A stretch of 5,488 bases of DNA, from assembly GCA_046726435.1 (NCBI GenBank), contig JBKPAM010000175.1, positions 1 through 5,488 on the forward strand. The letters are read 5' to 3'. Position 1 is the first letter of the stretch; every line of letters begins with the position of its first letter. Made by a program: the position numbers and the translations under genes. This document shows, piece after piece, positions 1-5,488 of this stretch. Below the pieces are notes generated by a model. It worked only from the letters and a program-made list of their open reading frames with translations, did not search any database and had not been told where the DNA came from. This DNA comes from AC-32 sp046726435 (lineage in GTDB: Bacteria; Actinomycetota; Thermoleophilia; Gaiellales; Gaiellaceae).

Positions 1-1
1 G

Positions 2-280
2 GCCAGCGCGCCCGGGTTTCACGTCGGCGGCGCGATCCTGTACCCGGGCACGAGCCTGCACCGGGTCAATCCGGTCACGGCGGGCGTCCGGCTGGCGTCG
101 TTCTTCTGGATCCAGAGCATGATCCGCGACGACACCCAGCGCACCTTGCTGTTCGATCTCGACCTGGCCATCAACCAGGTGACCGAGGCGATCCGGGAGC
201 ACCGCGCGGCGATCGCGCTGACGAGTTGCTATCACAATCTGCTCCGCCGCTGGTGGAGGGCTGATCGGGACGGGGCGTGA
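2..280 (+). CDS. PKHD-type Fe(II)/2-oxoglutarate hydroxylase, C-terminal part (5' end outside window)
   Basis: This is the last 92 codons of a PiuC/YbiX-type dioxygenase; the start lies before the window. Family members are cytosolic non-heme iron enzymes that use 2-oxoglutarate and O2, often linked to iron uptake, with a poorly defined substrate. In the visible fragment, LYPGTSLHRVNPVT (residues 13-26) supplies the third iron-ligand histidine (His20). Arg30 follows ten residues later, the spacing expected for the 2-oxoglutarate-binding arginine. The segment ASFFWIQSMIRDD (32-44) and the C-terminal YHNLLRRW are typical of the family. The HxD iron motif should lie upstream and cannot be checked. 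The usual VTRGxR is VTAGVR here, with the key Arg kept. The frame is intact and ends in TGA. It lies 57 bases before trpD, with no obvious functional link. Confidence 0.88.
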   Translation, partial: ASAPGFHVGGAILYPGTSLHRVNPVTAGVRLASFFWIQSMIRDDTQRTLLFDLDLAINQVTEAIREHRAAIALTSCYHNLLRRWWRADRDGA

Positions 281-293
281 GAGGAGCCCCGAG

Positions 294-341
294 ATGCGAT
301 ACTCTGTGAACCCCCAACGAGGAGGAAGGGGCGCGACATGA
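294..341 (+). CDS. Possible 15-codon upstream ORF overlapping the trpD start
   Basis: An ATG at 294 is preceded by GAGGAG at 281-286, a seven-base spacing, and opens a 15-codon frame (MRYSVNPQRGGRGAT). Its TGA overlaps the trpD ATG in an ATGA arrangement. The trpD ribosome-binding site (AGGAGG, 320-325) lies inside this frame, so ribosomes translating it would reach the trpD start. It has no Trp codons, so it is not a classical trp attenuator leader peptide. It could be a translational-coupling leader or pure chance, since a frame this short cannot be told from noise by composition. Confidence 0.2.
   Translation: MRYSVNPQRGGRGAT
295..303 (+). promoter_or_regulatory. Weak extended -10 candidate for trpD
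   Basis: The string TGCGATACT matches the extended -10 form TGn followed by a hexamer with 4 of 6 consensus bases. No convincing -35 lies at the right distance. If used, transcription would start near 310 and leave a short leader carrying only the trpD ribosome-binding site. That would exclude the short frame starting at 294. Support is weak, because GC-rich bacteria often have promoters that do not follow the sigma-70 consensus. Confidence 0.15.
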
Positions 342-1423
342 CGAGCCCGATCATCACCGAAGCGACGAGGGTCCTCGTCGACCGGCGCGATCTCACCCGC
401 ATCGAGGCCGCAGGCGCCATGGAAGCCATCATGTCGGGCACGGCCACCGACGCGCAGATCGCCGCGTTCCTGACCGCGCTCCGGATGAAGGGCGAGACGG
501 TCGAGGAGCTGATCGGCTTCGCGCAGGTGATGCGCTCGAAGGTCGCCCGGGTCCACGCGCGCGCCGAGGAGACGGCGGCGCTCACCGGCACCGACCGCGA
601 GATGCTCGTCGACACCTGCGGCACGGGCGGCGACGCCTCCGGGACGTTCAATGTCTCGACCGCGACCGCGTTCGTGGTCGCCGGCGCCGGGCTCAGGGTG
701 GCCAAGCACGGCAACCGCTCGATGTCGGGGCTCAGCGGCGCCTCGCTGTGCGGCTCGGCCGACGTCGTCGAGACGCTCGGCGTCAACCTCCAGCTGACCC
801 CGGAGCAGGTCGGCCGGTGCGTGGCCGAGGTCGGCATCGGCTTCCTGTACGCCCCGCTCCTCCACACGGCGATGAAGCACGTGATGACGGCGCGGCGCGA
901 CGTCGGGATCCGAACCGTCTTCAATCTCCTCGGCCCGCTGACCAATCCGGCCGGCGCCAACGCCCAGGTGATCGGCGTGGCCGCGGCGGCCCTCACGGAG
1001 CCGCTCGCCCGGGTGCTGGCCGAGCTCGGCACGTATCGAGCCTTCGTGGTTCACGGGGCCGACGGCCTCGACGAGATCTCCAACACGGGCGAGAGCCGGG
1101 TCTCCGAGGTCCGCGACGGAGTCGTGCGGACGTTCACCGTTCGACCGGAGGACTTCGGCCTCTCGCGGGCCTCGATCCGCGAGCTGCTCGGCGGCGACCG
1201 CGAGCAGAACGCCGAGATCATCCGCGCGATCCTCAGGGGCGAGCCCGGCGCCAAGCGGGATATCGTGCTCATGAACGCCGCGGCGGCGCTGGTCGTCGGC
1301 GCCCGGGCGCGCGACCTGAAGGAGGGCGTGGAGCTGGCGGCGCGCTCGGTGGATACCGGCGCGGCCCGCGAGAAGCTCGAGCGGCTCGTCATCCTCACGC
1401 GCGAGCTGGCAGGCACCGCGTGA
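338..1423 (+). CDS. trpD: Anthranilate phosphoribosyltransferase
   Basis: TrpD transfers phosphoribose from PRPP to anthranilate, the second committed step of tryptophan synthesis, in the cytosol as a Mg-dependent homodimer. The 361-residue product is slightly longer than the usual 335-350. The helical N-terminal domain (about 1-75) is followed by the PRPP loop CGTGGD (94-99), FNVSTATAF (104-112), KHGNR (123-127), GSAD (139-142), RTVFNLLGPLTNP (192-204) and the metal-binding Asp245-Glu246 in GADGLDEIS. The start is fixed by AGGAGG twelve bases upstream. About five residues appear to be inserted between HGNRSMS and CGSAD, where homologues normally read like SxSSxCGSAD. The gene stands apart from other trp genes and follows a dioxygenase. 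Identity is secure; the effect of the insertion is unknown. Confidence 0.97.
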   Translation: MTSPIITEATRVLVDRRDLTRIEAAGAMEAIMSGTATDAQIAAFLTALRMKGETVEELIGFAQVMRSKVARVHARAEETAALTGTDREMLVDTCGTGGDASGTFNVSTATAFVVAGAGLRVAKHGNRSMSGLSGASLCGSADVVETLGVNLQLTPEQVGRCVAEVGIGFLYAPLLHTAMKHVMTARRDVGIRTVFNLLGPLTNPAGANAQVIGVAAAALTEPLARVLAELGTYRAFVVHGADGLDEISNTGESRVSEVRDGVVRTFTVRPEDFGLSRASIRELLGGDREQNAEIIRAILRGEPGAKRDIVLMNAAAALVVGARARDLKEGVELAARSVDTGAAREKLERLVILTRELAGTA

Positions 1424-1457
1424 GCGTTTCCAGGAATTCTTGACGGTCCGCACCAAG

Positions 1458-1487
1458 TCGACGCCCGACCGGAAAAGGTGGTAGGAT
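1458..1487 (+). promoter_or_regulatory. Low-confidence promoter candidate for the gntR-etf operon
   Basis: TCGACG (1458-1463) and TAGGAT (1482-1487) each match 4 of 6 sigma-70 consensus bases and are 18 bases apart. The pair sits in the only sizeable intergenic gap near this operon, upstream of the palindrome at 1584-1593. If used, it would give a leader of roughly 110 bases before the GntR ATG at 1605. The match is weak and could be chance. Confidence 0.2.
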
Positions 1488-1583
1488 AAGCCGTCGCGGG
1501 CGCTCCCGGGCCGAAGTGCCTTTCGGAGTTGTCGTTTCTCTTCCGTAGCACCGGCGCTGTCGCGAGTGGCGTTGAGGATCGGA

Positions 1584-1593
1584 GTTCTAGAAC
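1584..1593. promoter_or_regulatory. Perfect palindrome GTTCTAGAAC, candidate GntR operator
   Basis: The ten bases GTTCTAGAAC equal their own reverse complement and lie 11 bases before the preferred ATG of the GntR regulator. Operators of HutC-subfamily GntR proteins are often short palindromes with a CTAGA or TATAGA centre; the DasR/NagR-type sites built on GGTCTAGACC are examples. This site shares the TCTAGA centre and differs in the outer bases. Its place at the head of the regulator-etf operon suggests autoregulation. A perfect 10-base palindrome somewhere in about 180 bases is not vanishingly rare, so the call rests on sequence similarity plus position. Confidence 0.45.
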
Positions 1594-1604
1594 ACCGAGG
1601 CTCT

Positions 1605-2357
1605 ATGAACGGCGTCAAGATGGGGTTTCACAGTCGAGTGCCCCGCTATTCCCGCATCGCCGAAGCGCTGCGCGAGCGAATCCGGACCGGCGAGCTCGCA
1701 GCCGGCGCGCGACTCGACAACCAGCGCCAGCTCGCCCGGAGCTTCGGCGTGACCCTCATGACCCTTCGCCAGGCGCTCGAGGTCCTCGAGCGCGAGCACC
1801 TCATCACGCGCCGCCACGGGCTCGGCACGTTCGTCGCCGCGCCGTCGATCGACTACGACATCCTCCAGCTCCGCCGCTTCGCCGGCGATCTCTCGGCCAA
1901 GGGCGAGCACGTCGCGACGCGGCTTCTCGGCACGCGGTTCGCGGCGCCTGACCGGCGCGTCGCCGAGGCGCTGCGCCTCTCCGGCCGGCCCCGCGTGCTC
2001 GTGCTGGAGCGGCTCAGGCTGGTCGACGCGCACCCGATGAGCCTGCAGCGCTCGTTCCTGCCGTCGCCGCTCGGCGACGAGGTGATCCGCGCCGATCTGG
2101 CGCTGACGCCGCTGCACCAGGTCCTCGAGTTCAAGCTGGGCCTCGTCATCACGCGCGCCAGCGAGACCGTCTCCGCGGTGCGGCTGGGCCGGCGCGAGGC
2201 GCGTGATCTCGGCTGCCGCGCCGGCGAGCCGGCCTTCGAGTCCGAGCGCGTCTCGTTCGACGCCGGCGGCGCGCCGGTCGTCTTCGATCGCGTCTTCATC
2301 CCGGGCGACCGCTTCCGCATCACCCGCGAACTTCACTACGAAGGAGCGACGTCATGA
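1605..2357 (+). CDS. GntR-family transcriptional regulator, HutC/UTRA type
   Basis: This is a one-component regulator of 250 residues. Residues 14-77 form the GntR winged helix-turn-helix, with a recognition region FGVTLMTLRQALEVLE (47-62) and the wing RRHGLGTFV (69-77). Residues about 85-243 look like a UTRA ligand-binding domain, ending in the typical FDRVFIPGDRFRI. Effectors of UTRA domains vary widely and this one cannot be named; an acyl-CoA or a related acid would fit the operon. I chose ATG 1605 because GAGG lies just upstream (1597-1600). A GTG at 1566 would add 13 residues but has no ribosome-binding site and would place the palindrome at 1584 inside the gene. ATG 1620 also lacks a site. 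The stop overlaps etfB (ATGA), so the two are probably cotranscribed and translationally coupled. The usual LPSE and SRxTVR motifs read LDNQ and TLMTLR here. Confidence 0.9.
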   Translation: MNGVKMGFHSRVPRYSRIAEALRERIRTGELAAGARLDNQRQLARSFGVTLMTLRQALEVLEREHLITRRHGLGTFVAAPSIDYDILQLRRFAGDLSAKGEHVATRLLGTRFAAPDRRVAEALRLSGRPRVLVLERLRLVDAHPMSLQRSFLPSPLGDEVIRADLALTPLHQVLEFKLGLVITRASETVSAVRLGRREARDLGCRAGEPAFESERVSFDAGGAPVVFDRVFIPGDRFRITRELHYEGATS

Positions 2358-3133
2358 AGATCGTTGTCACCATCAAGCAGGTGCCGGACACGGCCACCCA
2401 GGTGAAGATCGCGGCGGACGGAAAATCGATCGACACCACGGGCATCACGTGGATCGTCTCGCCCTACGACGAGTTCGCCGTCGAGGAGGCGCTGCGGATC
2501 AAGGAAAAGCGCGGCCAGGGCGAGGTCGTCGCGGTCTCTCTCGGTCCGGACCGGGTGAAGGAGGCGCTCCGCTCGTGCCTGGCGATGGGCTGCGATCGCG
2601 CGGTCCACCTGAACGACGCGGCCTGGTCGGCGGCCGATACGCTCGCCACCGCGAAGGCGCTCGCCGCCGTGATCAAGCAGGAGGCGCCGCAACTCGTGCT
2701 GTGCGGCCGCCAGGCGATCGACGACGACATGGGCGCCGTCACGGCGCAGATGGCCGAGCTCTTGGGCTGGCCGTGCGCCTACTGGATCATGGAGGAAACG
2801 ATCGACGCCGACGGCAAGGCCGTCCGCGCCGCGCGTCAGGTCGAGGGCGGCCTCGAGGTGTTCGACATGCCGCTGCCCGCCGTCCTCGCCGCGCAGAAGG
2901 GGCTCAACGAGCCGCGCTATCCCACGCTCAAGGGCATCATGGGCGCCAAGAAGAAGGAGATCAAGGACGTCAAGGCCGCCGACCTCGGGATCGCCGCCGA
3001 GCCGTCGCAGCTCTCGGTCGTCGGCCTCGAGGCGCTGCCTGCGCGTCCGCCGGGACGGATCATCCAGGGCGACGTGCCCACCGCGGTGAAAGAGCTCGTC
3101 CGCGCCCTGCGCGAAGACGCCAAGGCCATCTAG
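2354..3133 (+). CDS. etfB: Electron transfer flavoprotein, beta subunit
   Basis: EtfB pairs with EtfA in a soluble heterodimer that carries electrons from acyl-CoA dehydrogenases to ETF:quinone oxidoreductase. The 259-residue length is normal. MKIVVTIKQVPDTA opens the fold, SPYDEFAVEEALRIKEK (36-52) follows, and CGRQAIDDD (117-125) is the nucleotide (AMP) binding loop. NEPRYPTLKGIMGAKKK (185-201) is the signature and recognition loop that docks with partner dehydrogenases. The triple Asp resembles classical ETFs rather than the GRQAIDGD form common in bifurcating clostridial ETFs. The N-terminal IKQVPDT is shared with both groups, so the ETF class is not settled. AAGGAG (2341-2346) lies seven bases before the ATG, which overlaps the regulator's stop codon. 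The gap to etfA is 13 bases. Confidence 0.97.
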   Translation: MKIVVTIKQVPDTATQVKIAADGKSIDTTGITWIVSPYDEFAVEEALRIKEKRGQGEVVAVSLGPDRVKEALRSCLAMGCDRAVHLNDAAWSAADTLATAKALAAVIKQEAPQLVLCGRQAIDDDMGAVTAQMAELLGWPCAYWIMEETIDADGKAVRAARQVEGGLEVFDMPLPAVLAAQKGLNEPRYPTLKGIMGAKKKEIKDVKAADLGIAAEPSQLSVVGLEALPARPPGRIIQGDVPTAVKELVRALREDAKAI

Positions 3134-3146
3134 GGAGAGTCGAGAA

Positions 3147-4127
3147 ATGCCCAACGCATTCTGGTGCATCGTCGAGGATGATCGAAACGGCTCGCCGAAG
3201 AAGGTCATGGCCGAGGTCATCGGAGAGGCGACGCGCCTGGCGCCCGGCCGGGTCGAGGCGGTGTGGCTCACCGACAAGGGGAGCGACGCCGGCTTGAAGC
3301 AGCTCGGTGAATGGGGCGCCTCGCGAGTGCTGCTGCTCGAGAACGCCGCGTTCGCGCCGTACCAGAGCGAGGTGTGGACGGCGACCGCGGCGGAGCTGGC
3401 CGCCAAGGAGTCGCCGGCGGCGATCTTCGCGCCGGTTACGAGCCGCCAGCGCGAGTTCGTGGCGCGGCTGGCCGCGAAGCTCGGCGTGGGTCTCTCGGCC
3501 GATTCGGTCCGGTTCGCGATGGAAGGCGACAAGCTCGTGGCGACCCGTCCGGTCTATGCCGGCAAGCTCCTCTCGAAGGTGACGTGGGCGAAATCGCCGT
3601 GGGTCGCGACCCTGCGCCCCAACGTGTTCCGCCCGGCCGAGTCGCAGCCGGGCAAGACCGCCGCGGTCGAGCGGCCGAGCCTGAATGCCGCGGGCGCGCA
3701 GATGAAGTTCGTCGAGCGCCGCGAGGAGGTGTCGACGGGACTGCCGGAGCTCACGGAAGCCGAGACCGTCATCTCGGGCGGGCGTGGCATGAAGGGGCCC
3801 GAGAACTACGTGATCCTCGAGGAGCTCGGCCGCGTCATCGGCGCCGCGGTCGGCGCCTCGCGGGCGGCGGTGGACGCCGGCTGGCGGCCGCACCGGTTCC
3901 AGATCGGTCAGACCGGGCGCACGATCTCGCCCAAGCTCTACCTCGGCTTCGGCGTGTCGGGCGCGATCCAGCACCTGGCGGGCATGCGGACCTCGAAGGT
4001 CATCGTGGCGGTGAACAAGGACCCGGAGGCGCCGATCTTCAAGATCGCCGATTTCGGGATCGTGGCCGACCTGTTCGAGGTGGTGCCCGAGCTGACGAAA
4101 GAGTTCAAGAAGCTCCTGGAGAAATAG
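3147..4127 (+). CDS. etfA: Electron transfer flavoprotein, alpha subunit
   Basis: EtfA binds the redox-active FAD of the EtfAB heterodimer. At 326 residues the length is typical. The N-terminal alpha/beta domain (about 1-190) is divergent. The C-terminal FAD domain is highly conserved: ISGGRGMKGPENY (209-221), GAAVGASRAAVDAGW (232-246), GQTGRTISP (254-262), GVSGAIQHLAGM (269-280), VNKDPEAPIF (289-298) and ADFGIVADLFEVVP (301-314). All the main FAD-contacting segments are present, so the protein should be functional. AGGGAG (3132-3137) precedes the ATG at a suitable distance, starting inside the etfB stop codon. The beta-then-alpha order and the dehydrogenase directly after it point to a dedicated electron acceptor for that enzyme. 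Confidence 0.97.
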   Translation: MPNAFWCIVEDDRNGSPKKVMAEVIGEATRLAPGRVEAVWLTDKGSDAGLKQLGEWGASRVLLLENAAFAPYQSEVWTATAAELAAKESPAAIFAPVTSRQREFVARLAAKLGVGLSADSVRFAMEGDKLVATRPVYAGKLLSKVTWAKSPWVATLRPNVFRPAESQPGKTAAVERPSLNAAGAQMKFVERREEVSTGLPELTEAETVISGGRGMKGPENYVILEELGRVIGAAVGASRAAVDAGWRPHRFQIGQTGRTISPKLYLGFGVSGAIQHLAGMRTSKVIVAVNKDPEAPIFKIADFGIVADLFEVVPELTKEFKKLLEK

Positions 4128-4138
4128 GCAGGGACGAC

Positions 4139-5296
4139 GTGACCTTCGACCTGACGTCCGAGCAAGAGCTGATCCGGGCCACGGCGCGCGAGTTCGCCGA
4201 GACCCAGATCAAGCCCATCGCGGCCGAGATCGACCGCGACTGCCGCTTCCCGCACGAGACGGTCAAGCGAATGGGCGAGCTTGGGCTCATGGGCATGGTG
4301 ATTCCCGAGCGCTGGGGCGGCAGCGGCGCCGGTGCCGTGGCGTACGTCGTGGCGCTCGAGGAGATCGCCCGGGTGTGCGCGAGCCACGCGGTGGTGATGT
4401 CGGTCAACAACTCGCTCTACGGCGATCCGATCGCGCGCTTCGGGACCGACGCCCAGCGCGAGCGGTTCCTCGCGCCGGTCGCCTCGGGCCATGCCCACGG
4501 GTGCTTCGCCCTCACCGAGCCGCAGGCGGGCTCGGACGCGACCAACCAGGCCACCCTGGCCGTGCGCGACGGCGACCGCTACGTGCTCAACGGCCGCAAG
4601 CGCTTCATCACCACCGGGCGCGAGGCCTCGTTCGCGCTCGTGTTCGCTCAGACCGATCGCGCGAAGGGGCATCGGGGCATCACCGCGTTCGTCGTCGAGA
4701 AGGGCACGCCGGGATTCACGGTGGGCAAGACCGAGGACAAGCTCGGCATCCGCGCCTCCGACACGGCCGAGCTCCTGTTCGACGACTGCCGCGTGCCGGC
4801 GGCAAGCCGCATCGGCGAGGAAGGGCAGGGCTTCAAGATCGCGATGAGCGCCGTGGACGGCGGCCGCGTCGGGATCGCGGCGCAGGCGGTCGGCATCGCC
4901 ACCGGCGCCTACGAGCGCGCGGTGGCGTACGCGCGCGAGCGCAAGGCCTTCGGCGTGCCGATCGGCGAGCACCAGATGGTCCAGTGGATGCTCGCCGACA
5001 TGGCGGTGGCGATCGACGGCGCGCGGCTCCTCACCCGCAAGGCGGCCGCGCTCAAGGACGCCGGCCGGCCGTACCGCACCGCCGCCGCGATGGCCAAGCT
5101 CTTCGCCGCCGAGACCGCGATGAAGGTGACGACCGACGCCATCCAGGTCCACGGGGGCTACGGGTTCATCAAGGAGTACGAGGTCGAGCGTGCCTTCCGC
5201 GACGCGAAGATCACGCAGCTGTACGAGGGGACGTCGCAGATCCAGAAGCTGGTGGTCGCGCGCCACCTGCTACGAGGTGACCATGACGGAGCCTGA
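4139..5296 (+). CDS. Acyl-CoA dehydrogenase, short-chain (butyryl-CoA dehydrogenase) type
   Basis: This FAD enzyme makes the 2,3-double bond in an acyl-CoA and passes electrons to ETF. The 385-residue product has the standard three-domain fold. The N-terminal helical domain includes ETQIKPIAAEID; the middle domain has signature FALTEPQAGSDA (123-134) and NGRKRFITTG (151-160); the C-terminal domain holds RKAFGVPIGEHQ and QVHGGYGFIKEYEVERAFRD (336-355). Glu363 in LYEGTSQIQ is at the catalytic-base position of short- and medium-chain enzymes. FITTG replaces the common FITNG. The start is taken as GTG 4139, with AGGGA at 4130-4134, 11 bases after the etfA stop. The frame stays open far upstream, but that part is an Arg/Gly-rich shadow of etfA. 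The stop overlaps the next gene by 14 bases. The exact substrate (butyryl-, isobutyryl- or methylbutyryl-CoA) cannot be fixed from sequence. Confidence 0.95.
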   Translation: MTFDLTSEQELIRATAREFAETQIKPIAAEIDRDCRFPHETVKRMGELGLMGMVIPERWGGSGAGAVAYVVALEEIARVCASHAVVMSVNNSLYGDPIARFGTDAQRERFLAPVASGHAHGCFALTEPQAGSDATNQATLAVRDGDRYVLNGRKRFITTGREASFALVFAQTDRAKGHRGITAFVVEKGTPGFTVGKTEDKLGIRASDTAELLFDDCRVPAASRIGEEGQGFKIAMSAVDGGRVGIAAQAVGIATGAYERAVAYARERKAFGVPIGEHQMVQWMLADMAVAIDGARLLTRKAAALKDAGRPYRTAAAMAKLFAAETAMKVTTDAIQVHGGYGFIKEYEVERAFRDAKITQLYEGTSQIQKLVVARHLLRGDHDGA

Positions 5297-5488
5297 GCGC
5301 GGGCCCGAGCGCCCGGTGCGGTTCGAAACATTATCGGGGATCCCGATCGAGCCGCTCTACACGCCCGAGAGCTTGCGGGGGTGGTCGCCCGAAGACAAGC
5401 TCGGACGGCCGGGAGAGTATCCCTTCACTCGTGGTGTCTATCCCACGATGTACCGGGGCCGGCTCTGGACGATGCGGATGTTCGCCGG
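5283..5488 (+). CDS. Acyl-CoA (methylmalonyl/isobutyryl-CoA type) mutase large subunit, N-terminal part (3' end outside window)
   Basis: The first 68 codons of a coenzyme-B12-dependent acyl-CoA mutase are present and the frame runs off the window. SGIPIEPLYTPESL (18-31), LGRPGEYPFTRGVYPTMYRGRLWTMR (positions 40-65) and the FAG that follows match the start of the catalytic TIM-barrel domain, including the CoA-binding YPTMYxxR and TxR. These enzymes interconvert acyl-CoA skeletons by radical chemistry. Phe67 falls where the classical methylmalonyl-CoA mutase has Tyr89, and Met66 where it has Gln88. Isobutyryl-CoA mutases carry Phe at the Tyr89 position, so the substrate is open until the second discriminating residue, beyond this window, is read. 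The ATG is preceded by GAGGTGA (5274-5280) and lies inside the dehydrogenase gene, giving a 14-base overlap and probable translational coupling. The B12-binding domain or small subunit lies downstream, unseen. Confidence 0.92.
   Translation, partial: MTEPERGPERPVRFETLSGIPIEPLYTPESLRGWSPEDKLGRPGEYPFTRGVYPTMYRGRLWTMRMFA

Noticed and set aside
232..1032. 266-codon antisense open frame over trpD
   Set aside because: Ser/Arg/Ala-rich composition without a recognisable domain, opposite a clear trpD. Such frames are expected in GC-rich genes because stop codons are rare in the shadow frames.
1431..1442. Imperfect palindrome CAGGAATTCTTG just after trpD
   Set aside because: One mismatched pair, no resemblance to the GTTCTAGAAC site, and a small core (GAATTC) easily found by chance. 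No role can be supported.
1440..1487. TTGACG at 1440-1445 as a -35 box paired with TAGGAT at 1482-1487
   Set aside because: The spacing is 36 bases, far too long for a sigma-70 promoter.
1511..1526. Hairpin CCGAA / TTCGG with a six-base loop, a possible trpD terminator
   Set aside because: The stem is only five base pairs and is followed by mixed pyrimidines rather than a run of T, so it does not meet the form of an intrinsic terminator.
2336..3532. 398-codon antisense open frame spanning etfB and part of etfA
   Set aside because: It crosses two real genes and their junction and has an Arg/Leu/Asp-rich composition with no known motif. It is a shadow of GC-rich coding sequence.
3311..4138. 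Long open frame upstream of, and in frame with, the acyl-CoA dehydrogenase, which would suggest a 661-residue fusion protein
   Set aside because: The upstream part is an Arg/Gly-rich low-complexity translation lying over the well-conserved etfA gene in another frame. The dehydrogenase homology begins right at GTG 4139, which has a ribosome-binding site.
3938..5266. 442-codon antisense open frame over the acyl-CoA dehydrogenase
   Set aside because: Same pattern: His/Arg/Leu/Ala-rich with no domain, mirroring a highly conserved gene on the plus strand.

Overview
The window is very GC-rich, and most codons end in G or C. Genes are packed tightly on the plus strand, with start/stop overlaps and clear Shine-Dalgarno sequences. 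This fits a GC-rich free-living bacterium, such as a soil or sediment proteobacterium or a Rokubacteria/NC10-like lineage. The sequence alone does not fix the taxon, so this is an inference. I see no RNA genes, mobile elements or CRISPR arrays, and no stretch over 300 bases lacks a gene.

Left part (1-1423). The window opens in the C-terminal part of a PKHD-type Fe(II)/2-oxoglutarate dioxygenase of the PiuC/YbiX family. A 57-base gap follows, then a complete trpD (anthranilate phosphoribosyltransferase, tryptophan synthesis). The gap holds a 15-codon open frame with its own ribosome-binding site; its stop overlaps the trpD start. No other trp genes are visible. TrpD seems to carry about five extra residues in its substrate-binding loop.

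Middle (1424-1604). This is the only sizeable intergenic region (about 180 bases) and it is less GC-rich than the genes. It contains a perfect 10-base palindrome, GTTCTAGAAC, just before the preferred start of a GntR-family regulator. It is the best candidate for the control region of the downstream operon.

Right part (1605-5488). Five genes form an apparent operon: a GntR/HutC-type regulator, etfB, etfA, an acyl-CoA dehydrogenase, and the start of a B12-dependent acyl-CoA mutase large subunit (methylmalonyl-CoA mutase family). The regulator overlaps etfB by 4 bases, etfB and etfA are 13 bases apart, etfA and the dehydrogenase 11 bases apart, and the dehydrogenase overlaps the mutase by 14 bases. 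The dehydrogenase would oxidise a short acyl-CoA and pass electrons to the EtfAB flavoprotein. The mutase would rearrange a branched or linear acyl-CoA carbon skeleton. Together they look like a regulated catabolic module for short or branched-chain acyl-CoAs (amino-acid or fatty-acid breakdown). The mutase has Phe where classical methylmalonyl-CoA mutase has the substrate-contacting Tyr, which raises the possibility of an isobutyryl-CoA-type substrate.

Nothing here is clearly a new system. The most useful leads are the palindromic operator candidate, the mutase specificity residues, the TrpD loop insertion and the short frame before trpD.
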